Assembly (NCBI RefSeq): GCF_011046535.1
Contig: NZ_CP049257.1
Coordinates: 4,588,001 to 4,652,000, forward strand
DNA length: 64,000 nucleotides
From: Nocardioides anomalus
GTDB lineage: Bacteria > Actinomycetota > Actinomycetes > Propionibacteriales > Nocardioidaceae
Reading direction: 5' to 3'
Part shown: positions 30,436-38,123 of the stretch, piece after piece
Position numbering within the stretch: the stretch's first letter is position 1
Layout: each line of letters begins with the position of its first letter
Notes under the pieces: model-generated
Told to the model about the DNA's origin: nothing
The model's input: the letters and a program-made list of their open reading frames with translations, nothing else
Databases searched by the model: none
Made by a program: the position numbers and the translations under genes

Positions 30436-30480
30436 CCGTACGCCAAGCGTGAGTTTCACCGGCCGGCCGGTGAAACTCAC
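30436..30480. repeat. dispersed palindromic repeat, copy 1 (split-parS-like)
   Basis: A perfect 32-bp palindrome at 30449-30480 is part of a 42-base unit (30436-30477) repeated at 44787-44828 with one mismatch. The palindrome carries AGTTTCAC (30452-30459), spacer CGGCCGGCCG, and GTGAAACT (30470-30477). These are the halves of the parS at 4969, moved apart by 10 bp. It lies between convergent rhomboid and crgA genes, where a hairpin terminator would also be suitable. Confidence 0.9.
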
Positions 30481-30515
30481 GCGGCGGCCGGTGCACACGG
30501 GCGGCAGGGGAAGGG

Positions 30516-30995
30516 CTACTCCCAGCGCGTGGCGAAGGTGAAGCCGACGGCCATGAAGGCGATGCCCACCATGAGGTTGTACTGGCCCAGGTCGTTGAAG
30601 ACCGGCACGCTGTCGAGCTTGTCGTTGGCCAGCACGTAGTAGCTGCAGATCCACAGCAGGCCGAGCAGGAAGCAGCCGAGCATGCCGACGACCACGCCGC
30701 GGCCCCGGCCGAGCGGCGTCGAGGGGTGGGCCGAGATGGCCAGGCCGAGGAAGAGCGCACCGAAGCCGATGACGTAGTTCCACTTCTTCAGGTCCCCCAT
30801 GAAGCCGGGGCCCGATGGGCCGGCGGGGTTGCCCTGCTTGTCGAACGCGTTCGGGTCGGGGCGGACGCCGGTGTAGTAGTAGACGATCCACGCGATGCCG
30901 ATCACGACGAGCACGAGCGCGATGACGGCGCGCGGCGTGACGACCGGACCCCGCTCGGGGTCGAGGAACTGCTGGTCACGGGTCCTGAGTCGCAC
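30516..30995 (-). CDS. crgA: CrgA-type cell division protein with two tandem CrgA-like units
   Basis: A 159-residue membrane protein. CrgA proteins are usually 80-95 residues with two helices and end in WNYxIxFxxMxxGLxxxxRW. Here an N-terminal unit (helix VIALVLVVIGIAWIVYYYT, then LKKWNYVIGFGALFLGLAISAH) is followed by a second unit. The second has helix GMLGCFLLGLLWICSYYVL, then LGQYNLMVGIAFMAVGFTFATRWE. Four helices are predicted. CrgA recruits FtsZ and peptidoglycan enzymes at the septum. Gene position beside ppiA, rhomboid, DUF881 and pknB matches mycobacterial crgA. The GTG at 30995 faces DUF881 across only 18 bases. Confidence 0.85.
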   Translation of the reverse strand: MRLRTRDQQFLDPERGPVVTPRAVIALVLVVIGIAWIVYYYTGVRPDPNAFDKQGNPAGPSGPGFMGDLKKWNYVIGFGALFLGLAISAHPSTPLGRGRGVVVGMLGCFLLGLLWICSYYVLANDKLDSVPVFNDLGQYNLMVGIAFMAVGFTFATRWE

Positions 30996-31013
30996 GCGGC
31001 TACCTTAGTCAAC

Positions 31014-31814
31014 GTGGACGATCAGCCCGAACCGGCGCGGGACCCGGAGCGCCGCGGCCGGACCGGGGGGTGGGCGATCGGCACCGTGGCGGTGGTGCTG
31101 GTCAGCGGTCTGCTGTTCGTGGCCAGTGCGCAGAGCAGCCAGGGCACCGACCTGCGGCCGGGGCGCTACGACGACCTGGCAGCGCTCACGCAGGAGGAGG
31201 CCGACCGCGCGGAGAGCCTGCAGGAGCGGGTCGCCGCGCTGACCCAGGAGGTCAAGGAGCTGACCGACCAGGTCGACGACGACGACGTGCGCCGCTACCA
31301 GCGCGAGGCCAAGGCCCTCGAGGCCCCGGCCGGGCTGCGGGCCCAGCGGGGCCCGGGCGTGGTGGTCACGCTGTCCGACGCCCCGGACGACGTGGTCGAC
31401 GCGACGACCGGCGACCAGAACCTGCTGGTCGTGCACCAGCAGGACATCCAGGCCGTGGTCAACGCGATGTGGCAGGGCGGTGCCACCGCGGTGGTGCTGC
31501 AGGGCCAGCGCATGGTGTCGACCACCGGCATCAAGTGCGAGGGCAACTCCGTGGTCATCCAGGGCGTGCCCTACCCCCAGCCCTACGTCATCGAGGCGGT
31601 CGGCGACGTCGGCGACCTGACCGGCGCACTGGCCGACGACGACTACCTCCAGATCTACCGGGAGCAGTCCGACGACCCGACCATCGACGTCGGCTGGGAG
31701 CTGGAGCTCGAGGACGAGGTCAAGGCACCGGCGTACGACGGCCTGCTCGACCTCACCTACGCCACACCGATCGCGCCGTCCGGAGCGGGCGGCGCGGACC
31801 AGAACGACCGCTGA
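31014..31814 (+). CDS. DUF881 membrane-anchored protein
   Basis: A 266-residue protein with one N-terminal membrane helix (WAIGTVAVVLVSGLLFVASAQSS). An outer coiled coil follows (DRAESLQERVAALTQEVKELTDQV), then a DUF881 domain containing VVVTLSDAP and DIQAVVNAMWQGGATAVVLQGQRM. DUF881 proteins sit near division genes in actinobacteria and Firmicutes; this one corresponds to mycobacterial Rv0012. A TACCTT box seven bases before GTG suggests a leaderless transcript. The gene ends six bases from convergent pknB. Confidence 0.88.
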   Translation: MDDQPEPARDPERRGRTGGWAIGTVAVVLVSGLLFVASAQSSQGTDLRPGRYDDLAALTQEEADRAESLQERVAALTQEVKELTDQVDDDDVRRYQREAKALEAPAGLRAQRGPGVVVTLSDAPDDVVDATTGDQNLLVVHQQDIQAVVNAMWQGGATAVVLQGQRMVSTTGIKCEGNSVVIQGVPYPQPYVIEAVGDVGDLTGALADDDYLQIYREQSDDPTIDVGWELELEDEVKAPAYDGLLDLTYATPIAPSGAGGADQNDR

Positions 31815-31820
31815 GCGCGC

Positions 31821-33650
31821 CTACCCGGTCGGCAGGTCGGTCGGCAGCCCTGTCGGGGTGTCGGTCGGGGTGGGCGTCGGGGTGGGCGTCGGCGGCGGCG
31901 GAGGCGGCTCGTAGGTGGACACGAACAGCACGATCTCGGTGCCCTGCGGCTGCGGCTTGTCGCCCTCGGGCAGCTGGTCGGTGACCGTGCCCTTCTCGGC
32001 GGTGGAGCGCGGGTCGCCGCGGATCTCGTAGGTGAAGCCGGCGTCGACCAGCTTCTTGATGGCGTCCGAGCGGTTCATGCCGACGACGTTGGGGACGTTG
32101 ACCGGACCCTTGCTGATCGTCACCTGGACGACCGAGCCCTGCTCGACCTGGGCGCCGCCCTCGGGGTCGGTGGAGAGCACCTGGCCCTGCGGCTCGTCGG
32201 ACTCCACGCTGGTGAACTCGGGGTCGAGCTTGGCGTCGCGCAGCTTGCTGCGGGCCTCCCCCTGCGGGGCGCCGACCACGAACGGCACCTGCACCATCGG
32301 CAGCCCGGAGGAGACGGTGATGTCGACGGTGCTGCCCGGGTCGACGTACAGGTCGACGGCCGGGTCCTGGCGGATGACCAGGCCCTCCTGGACCGTCTCG
32401 CTGTCCTCGAAGTCGACGTCGCCCACGTCGAGCCCCGCGTCGGCGATCGCGGCGCGCGCCTGGTCCTCGGACATGTTGATGAGGTTGGGGACCTGCTCCT
32501 GATCCGGTGCGGAGGCGAACAGGTCGCTGCGCAGGGCGACCCAGGCGCCGGCGATGAGCGCGAGCACGAGGAGCACCAGCAGCACGACGATGAGCGTCCG
32601 CGGTCCGCGGCGCTCGTAGTCGTCGTCCTCGGGGTACGCCGGCCCGGGGGCCGGGACGGCAGGCCGCATCCGGGTCGAGGTGTCGACCGGCGGCGGGGTC
32701 GGCGGGGCCGCGACGACGGGCGCGGGCACCGGGGCCTGCACCGGTCGCCCGGCCAGGTAGCGCTCGATGTCGCTGCGCATCGCGGCCGCGGACTGGTAGC
32801 GGTCCTCGCGGCGCTTGGCCAGCGACTTCATGACGATGGCGTCGACGGCGGGCGGCAGGTCGGTGTCGTGGTCCGACGGCGGCTGGGCCGGCTCGCGCAC
32901 GTGCTGGTAGGCCACGGCCACCGGGCTGTCGCCGACGAACGGCGGGCGACCGGTGAGCAGCTCGTAGAGCAGGCAGCCGGCGGAGTAGACGTCGGAGCGC
33001 GAGTCGACGGTCTCGCCGCGGGCCTGCTCGGGCGAGAGGTACTGCGCGGTGCCGACCACGGCCGCGGTCTGGGTCATGGTGTTGGAGTCGCTCATCGCGC
33101 GGGCGATGCCGAAGTCCATGACCTTGACGTCGCCGCTCGGGGTGAGCATGACGTTGCCGGGCTTGATGTCGCGGTGGATGATGCCGGCGCGGTGGCTGTA
33201 GTCGAGCGCCGAGAGCACGCCGCTGGTGATCTCCAGGGCGCGCTCGGGCAGGATCTTGCGGCCCTCGCGCAGGATGTCGCGCAGGGTGCGGCCGGCCACG
33301 AACTCCATGACGATGTAGGGCTGGGAGACCCCTGAGCCGTCCTGCGCGGGCTCCTCGCCGGTGTCGTAGACCGCGACCACCGCGGGGTGGTTGAGCGAGG
33401 CCGCGCTCTGCGCCTCGCGGCGGAAGCGGGCCTGGAACGTCGCGTCGCTGGCCAGGTCGGTGCGCAGCCGCTTGATGGCGACCACCCGGCCGAGCCGGGT
33501 GTCGTGGCCCTTGCGGACCTCGGCCATCCCGCCGCGGCCCAGGAGCTCGCCCAGCTCGTAGCGCCCGCCGACCACGGTCCCGGCCGGCGACGGCGGTGTG
33601 GTCGGTGGCGTCGGCTGGCTCGGCGGGGTCGGGGTCGGGTCGTCGCTCAC
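31821..33650 (-). CDS. pknB: Ser/Thr protein kinase with PASTA domains (PknB type)
   Basis: A 609-residue transmembrane kinase. Kinase domain: LGRGGMAEV loop, AIK lysine, IIHRDIKPGNVML, VMDFGIAR, and activation loop TMTQTAAVVGTAQYLSPEQARG with the phosphorylatable threonines seen in PknB. A membrane helix (TLIVVLLVLLVLALIAGAWVAL) separates it from three outer PASTA domains, each starting V-P-x-x-V/I (VPNLINM, VPFVVGA, VPNVVGM). The tail is Pro/Thr-rich. PASTA domains bind peptidoglycan fragments or lipid II and control growth. GTG 33650 overlaps the pknA stop. Confidence 0.96.
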   Translation of the reverse strand: MSDDPTPTPPSQPTPPTTPPSPAGTVVGGRYELGELLGRGGMAEVRKGHDTRLGRVVAIKRLRTDLASDATFQARFRREAQSAASLNHPAVVAVYDTGEEPAQDGSGVSQPYIVMEFVAGRTLRDILREGRKILPERALEITSGVLSALDYSHRAGIIHRDIKPGNVMLTPSGDVKVMDFGIARAMSDSNTMTQTAAVVGTAQYLSPEQARGETVDSRSDVYSAGCLLYELLTGRPPFVGDSPVAVAYQHVREPAQPPSDHDTDLPPAVDAIVMKSLAKRREDRYQSAAAMRSDIERYLAGRPVQAPVPAPVVAAPPTPPPVDTSTRMRPAVPAPGPAYPEDDDYERRGPRTLIVVLLVLLVLALIAGAWVALRSDLFASAPDQEQVPNLINMSEDQARAAIADAGLDVGDVDFEDSETVQEGLVIRQDPAVDLYVDPGSTVDITVSSGLPMVQVPFVVGAPQGEARSKLRDAKLDPEFTSVESDEPQGQVLSTDPEGGAQVEQGSVVQVTISKGPVNVPNVVGMNRSDAIKKLVDAGFTYEIRGDPRSTAEKGTVTDQLPEGDKPQPQGTEIVLFVSTYEPPPPPPTPTPTPTPTDTPTGLPTDLPTG

Positions 33651-35236
33651 GAGGCTCCTCCGGACGGCGAGGCGGACCCGGCCACCTGGGAGGCCGAGGG
33701 CGTGGCCGGCGCCGACGGCGTCTGGTTCGCGGACTGGCTGGGGGTCGGCGGGGTGCTCGACGGCTGGGGGTTCGGCGAGTCCGACTGTGTGGGCGACGGG
33801 GTGTTGCTCGGCGTCGGGGTCGGGGTGTCGGACTCGGGCGCCTCGCCGTAGTAGCCGACCGTCACCGTGTCCCCCTCGCGCAGGGTGCCGTCGGGCCGGA
33901 TCAGCGCGACGGTGCCCGGGTCCTTCTCGCCCGGGTTGTCGACCTCCTGGGTCTCCACCTCGAGCCCGAGGCGCTTGAGGTCGGAGACCACGTCGTCGAG
34001 CGGCCGGCCGAGGTACTCGTCCTCGTCGACCGTCACCTCGGCCGGGGCCGAGCTGCTCGGCTGGCTGGGGGTGTCCTCGCTGCTCGGCGGCGCCGACGAG
34101 GCCGGGCCGGTGGAGCGGGTCGGCCGGGTCTGCGGCTCGTCCCCGCTGTCGTCGTCGCCCGCGGTGGCGATGAGCACGAAGACCAGCACGACCGCGGCCA
34201 CCACCGCCAGCACCAGCACGACGAGGAGCCAGGTGCGCCGCGGCTCCGGCTCGGACGGGAGCGGCTCGGGGTCGCGCCACGGGTCGGGCTGGTCGAGGGG
34301 CACGGGCACGACCGGGGGCACGGCGCCGATCACCTGCGTGGTCTGCGCGTCGGCGGGTCCGGGTGGGGCGGTCAGCGGGGCCGCGCTCGCGGGGTTGCGC
34401 AGCGCGGCGGCGAAGGCGTCGCCGTCGGCGAAGCGCTGCTCCGGCTCCTTGGCCATCGCGCGGCGCACGACGATGGCCAGGTCGGCCGGGACGCTCGGCG
34501 GCAGGGTCGGCACCGGGTCGTTGAGGTGGGCCAGTGCGGTCGCCACCGGGGAGTCGGCGTCGAAGGGCCGGTGCCCCACCAGGCACTCGAAGGCCACCAC
34601 GCCGAGGGCGTAGACGTCGGAGGCCGGGGTCGCGGTCATCCCGCGGGCCTGCTCGGGGGAGAGGTACTGCGGGGTGCCCATCACCTGGCCGGTGCCGGTG
34701 AGGCCGAGCCCGTCCGAGGCGCGCGCGATGCCGAAGTCGGTGATCTTGATCTGGCGGTCCGGCGTGACCATCAGGTTGGCCGGCTTCACGTCGCGGTGCA
34801 CGATGCCGGCGCGGTGCGCCGCGCCGAGGGCGTCGGCGGTCTGCGCCATCAGGTCGCGGACCACGTCGGGGTCCAGGGCGCGACCGCCGCGCAGCAGCGC
34901 CGACAGCGGCTGGCCGTCGACCAGCTCCATGACCAGGAACGGGCGCGGGATGCCCGAGCCGTCCTCGCGGCCGAGGAAGGCGGACTCGCCCACGTCGTAC
35001 ACCGAGGCCACGCCGGGGTGGTGCAGCGAGGCGGCGTGCCGGGCCTCGGTCTCGAAGCGCGAGCGGAAGAGCGGGTCGTCGGCGTACTCGCTCTTCAGCA
35101 CCTTGATCGCGACCGGCCGGCCGAGCGAGGTGTCGGTGGCGCGCCACACCTCACCCATGCCGCCGGTGGCGATGCGGGAGTCGAGCCGGTAGCGGCGCTG
35201 GTCGTCGACGAAGCGCTCCGGGGTCGCGTCGGTCAC
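33647..35236 (-). CDS. pknA: Ser/Thr protein kinase (PknA type) with extracellular PASTA-like domain
   Basis: A 529-residue transmembrane kinase. The glycine loop IATGGMGEVW matches PknA. Catalytic motifs are IVHRDVKPANLMV and ITDFGIAR, with activation loop TGTGQVMGTPQYLSPEQARG. A membrane helix (TWLLVVLVLAVVAAVVLVFVLIATA) leads to an outer part with one PASTA-like unit (LGRPLDDVVSDLKRLGLEVETQEV ... LREGDTVTVGYYG). A Pro/Ser/Thr-rich tail follows. Mycobacterial PknA lacks PASTA. GTG 35236 overlaps pbpA's stop by four bases, in a fully coupled operon. Confidence 0.94.
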   Translation of the reverse strand: MTDATPERFVDDQRRYRLDSRIATGGMGEVWRATDTSLGRPVAIKVLKSEYADDPLFRSRFETEARHAASLHHPGVASVYDVGESAFLGREDGSGIPRPFLVMELVDGQPLSALLRGGRALDPDVVRDLMAQTADALGAAHRAGIVHRDVKPANLMVTPDRQIKITDFGIARASDGLGLTGTGQVMGTPQYLSPEQARGMTATPASDVYALGVVAFECLVGHRPFDADSPVATALAHLNDPVPTLPPSVPADLAIVVRRAMAKEPEQRFADGDAFAAALRNPASAAPLTAPPGPADAQTTQVIGAVPPVVPVPLDQPDPWRDPEPLPSEPEPRRTWLLVVLVLAVVAAVVLVFVLIATAGDDDSGDEPQTRPTRSTGPASSAPPSSEDTPSQPSSSAPAEVTVDEDEYLGRPLDDVVSDLKRLGLEVETQEVDNPGEKDPGTVALIRPDGTLREGDTVTVGYYGEAPESDTPTPTPSNTPSPTQSDSPNPQPSSTPPTPSQSANQTPSAPATPSASQVAGSASPSGGAS

Positions 35237-36720
35237 TTGATCACCGCCTCCATCACGGCCTTGGCGATCGGCCCGCCGAGCAGGCCGCCGGCGATCTCGC
35301 CGCGGTCCACGCCGTCGATCTTCTGGATCATCACCGCGACCGCGACCTCCGGGTCCTGGGCGGGGGCGAAGGAGACGAACCAGGCGTACGGCGGCACGTC
35401 CGGGTTGCCGCTCTGCGCCGTGCCGGTCTTGCCGGCGACGGTGACGCCGGGGATCGCCGCCGGGCCGGCCGTGCCGGGCACGCCGTTGGCCGTGCCCTCG
35501 ACGGTGGCCACCATCAGCTGGGTCAGCCCGTCGGCGGTCTCGGGGCTCACGGCCTCATCGATCTCCTCGGGCTCGGTCTGCTTCAGCGTCTCGAGCTCCG
35601 GCGACTGGATGGAGTCGACGAGGTAGGGCTTCATCAGCTTGCCCTGGTTGGCGATGGCCGCGGCGACCATGGCCATCTGCAGCGGCGTGGCGCGCACGTC
35701 GAACTGGCCGATGCCGGACTGGCCGGCCTCCGGCTCGGTCGCGTCGCTGGGGAAGGTCGAGACGGCCTGGGGCCCGATGTCGGTGAGGTAGCGCTGGTCG
35801 AAGCCGAACTTGTCGGCCTGCTCCTTGAGCGCGTCGCCGCCCAGCTCGACGCCGAGCCGCGCGAACGTGGTGTTGCACGACTGGGCCAGCGCCTGCTCGA
35901 AGGGGATCTTGTCGGTCCCGCAGCTGCGGCCCTCGTTGTCGATCAGGCCGGTGTCGCCGCTGGTCTGCGGCAGCTGGTAGCTCGGCCCGCCGGGCACGTC
36001 GCCGTCCGCGGTGTACTTCCCGCTCTCCAGCGCGGCCGCCGCCGTGACCAGCTTGAACGTCGAGCCGGGCGGCAGCGTGGTCTGGATCGCGCGGTTGAGC
36101 AGCGGCTCGTCCTCGGCGCCCTGCAGGCGGTCGTAGTCCTCCTTGACCGCCGAGAAGTCGTGCGAGGCCAGCTTGTTGGGGTCGAAGGTCGGCAGCGAGG
36201 CCATCGCCAGGATCTTGCCGGTGCTCGGCTGGATGGCGACCACCGAGGCCTCGACGTCGCCGGGCAGGTCGTCGAGCCCCTGGTACGCCGCGTCCTGGGC
36301 CTTGCCGTCGAGGGTCAGCACGACGTTCCCGCCCTTGCCGGACTTGTTCGACAGCAGGTCGACCAGCTTGTTGACGAACAAGACGTCGTCGTCGCCGGAC
36401 AGCACGTCGTTCTGCGAGCGCTCGATGCCGGTCTGGTCGTAGAAGGAGAAGTAGCCGGTCTCGTGGGCGTACTTGAACGGCTCCTCGTAGACCCGCTGGA
36501 AGTCGTAGTCGTCGTCGGACTCCACGCTCTCCGCGACCGGCTCGCCGTCCACCAGGATCGCACCGCGCTGCTGAGAGTACGCCGCCTCGATGACCCGGCG
36601 GTTGAGGCCGTTCTTGTCGTAGGAGTCTGCCTTCCAGTACTGCAGGTAGGTCGCGTTGACCATGAGGGCCAGGAACAGCAGCAGGCAGAAGAGCGAGATG
36701 GTGCGGATCGGCTTGTTCAC
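35233..36720 (-). CDS. pbpA: penicillin-binding protein 2 / PbpA, class B transpeptidase
   Basis: A 495-residue class B PBP that cross-links peptidoglycan. One N-terminal membrane helix (TISLFCLLLFLALMVNATYLQYW) and a dimerisation domain precede the transpeptidase. The active-site serine is in PGSTFK, the second motif is SCN (AQSCNTTF), and the third is KTGTAQ. Length matches mycobacterial PbpA (about 490). It pairs with the upstream RodA/FtsW polymerase: GTG 36720 overlaps that gene's stop. PBP-SEDS pairing gives septal or elongation synthesis under PknA/PknB control. Confidence 0.96.
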   Translation of the reverse strand: MNKPIRTISLFCLLLFLALMVNATYLQYWKADSYDKNGLNRRVIEAAYSQQRGAILVDGEPVAESVESDDDYDFQRVYEEPFKYAHETGYFSFYDQTGIERSQNDVLSGDDDVLFVNKLVDLLSNKSGKGGNVVLTLDGKAQDAAYQGLDDLPGDVEASVVAIQPSTGKILAMASLPTFDPNKLASHDFSAVKEDYDRLQGAEDEPLLNRAIQTTLPPGSTFKLVTAAAALESGKYTADGDVPGGPSYQLPQTSGDTGLIDNEGRSCGTDKIPFEQALAQSCNTTFARLGVELGGDALKEQADKFGFDQRYLTDIGPQAVSTFPSDATEPEAGQSGIGQFDVRATPLQMAMVAAAIANQGKLMKPYLVDSIQSPELETLKQTEPEEIDEAVSPETADGLTQLMVATVEGTANGVPGTAGPAAIPGVTVAGKTGTAQSGNPDVPPYAWFVSFAPAQDPEVAVAVMIQKIDGVDRGEIAGGLLGGPIAKAVMEAVIK

Positions 36721-38123
36721 AGGCGCACCACCTGCGTGGCCTGCTCGTCGGCCTGCTCGTCCTCGACGGGCGAGAGGTCGGGGACCGGGCGGCGGGCCTG
36801 GTCGGAGATGCGCAGCAGCAGGGCGGCGATGACCCAGTTGGCGACCAGCGACGAGCCGCCGTAGGAGAGGAACGGCGTGGTGAGGCCGGTGAGCGGGATG
36901 AGCTTGGTGACGCCGCCGATGACCACGAAGACCTGGAGCGCGAGCACGGCGGCGAGGCCGGTGGCCATCAGCTTGCCGAAGCCGTCGCGGCAGATGAGGG
37001 CCGCGCGCAGCGCGCGCTCGACGATCAGGCCGTAGCAGAGGACGACGGCCATGACGCCGGTCAGGCCGAGCTCCTCGCCGATGGAGGAGATGATGAAGTC
37101 GGAGTTGGCGTAGGGCACGCGGTCCGGGCTGCCGCCACCGAAGCCGCGCCCGATGAGCCCGCCCCAGGCCATCCCGAACAGCCCCTCGACGAGCTGGAAG
37201 CTGCCGGGCGTCTTGTCGTAGTAGCCCATCGGGTCGAGCCAGATGTTGACGCGGTTCTGGACGTGGCCGAGGAACTGGTAGGAGCCGGCGGCCCCGGCCA
37301 GGAACAGCAGCACGCCGACGACGAGCCAGCCGGCGCGCTCGGTGGCGACGTACAGCATGACCAGGAACAGGCCGAAGAACAGCAGGCTGGAGCCGAGGTC
37401 GCGCTGGAAGATGAGGATGCCCAGGCTGACCAGCCACATGGCGAGGATCGGGCCGAGGTCGCGCCCGCGGGGCAGGTCGATGCCGGCCACCCGGCGCCCG
37501 GCCAGGGCGAGGGCGTCGCGGTGCAGCACGAGGTAGCCGGCGAACGCGACGACGAGCAGCACCTTGGCCAGCTCGCCGGGCTGGAAGCTGAACGGGCCGA
37601 CGCCGATCCAGATCTTGGCGCCGTTGATGGTCTTGCCCACGCCCGGGACCATCGGCAGCAGCAGCAGCAGGATCGCGGCCAGCCCGCTGGTGTAGGTGAA
37701 GCGGGTCAGCACCCGGTGGTCGCGCAGCACCACCAGGGTCACCACGAACAGCACGACGCCGAGCGTCATCCAGGTCAGCTGCTGGCGGGCGAAGGTGTGC
37801 GCCGCCCGGCCGGCGTCCTCGTAGGCCAGGTCGAGGCGGTGGATCACGGCCAGTCCGAGGCCGTTGAGGGCGACCACGACCGGGAGCAGCACCGGGTCGG
37901 CGTACGGCGCGACGAGGCGGACCGTGACGTGGCCGACGACGGACAGCGCGGCCAGCCAGGACCCGTAGCCCACGATGTCGGCCGGCACCTTGCCCTCGAC
38001 GCCGATGCCCACCGCGGCGTACGCCCCGACGCCGACGGCCAGCGCGAGGACGAGCAGGAACAGCTCGGCGCCCCGGCGGCGGCGGTGCACGAAGCCCATG
38101 ACGAAGCCTTGCTGCTGGCTCAT
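36717..38123 (-). CDS. rodA: SEDS peptidoglycan polymerase (FtsW/RodA family)
   Basis: A 468-residue polytopic protein with about ten membrane helices. SEDS motifs include GAKIWIGVGPFSFQPGELAKVLLVVAFAGYL, ILIFQRDLGSSLLFFGLFLVMLYVATER, NSDFIISSIGEELGLTGV and LTGLTTPFLSYGGSSLVANW. SEDS enzymes polymerise lipid II with a class B PBP, here pbpA directly downstream. The ATG at 38123 overlaps the pstP stop. Gene order marks it as the rodA/ftsW2 of this cluster, not the dcw-cluster FtsW. Confidence 0.96.
   Translation of the reverse strand: MSQQQGFVMGFVHRRRRGAELFLLVLALAVGVGAYAAVGIGVEGKVPADIVGYGSWLAALSVVGHVTVRLVAPYADPVLLPVVVALNGLGLAVIHRLDLAYEDAGRAAHTFARQQLTWMTLGVVLFVVTLVVLRDHRVLTRFTYTSGLAAILLLLLPMVPGVGKTINGAKIWIGVGPFSFQPGELAKVLLVVAFAGYLVLHRDALALAGRRVAGIDLPRGRDLGPILAMWLVSLGILIFQRDLGSSLLFFGLFLVMLYVATERAGWLVVGVLLFLAGAAGSYQFLGHVQNRVNIWLDPMGYYDKTPGSFQLVEGLFGMAWGGLIGRGFGGGSPDRVPYANSDFIISSIGEELGLTGVMAVVLCYGLIVERALRAALICRDGFGKLMATGLAAVLALQVFVVIGGVTKLIPLTGLTTPFLSYGGSSLVANWVIAALLLRISDQARRPVPDLSPVEDEQADEQATQVVRL

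Noticed and set aside
30199..30891. Open frames across the split-parS repeat
   Set aside because: They only exist because the palindrome lacks stops; crgA is the conserved gene and the repeat is non-coding.
33596..35626. 676-codon open frame on the + strand over pknA/pbpA
   Set aside because: Antisense shadow; kinase motifs are on the - strand.
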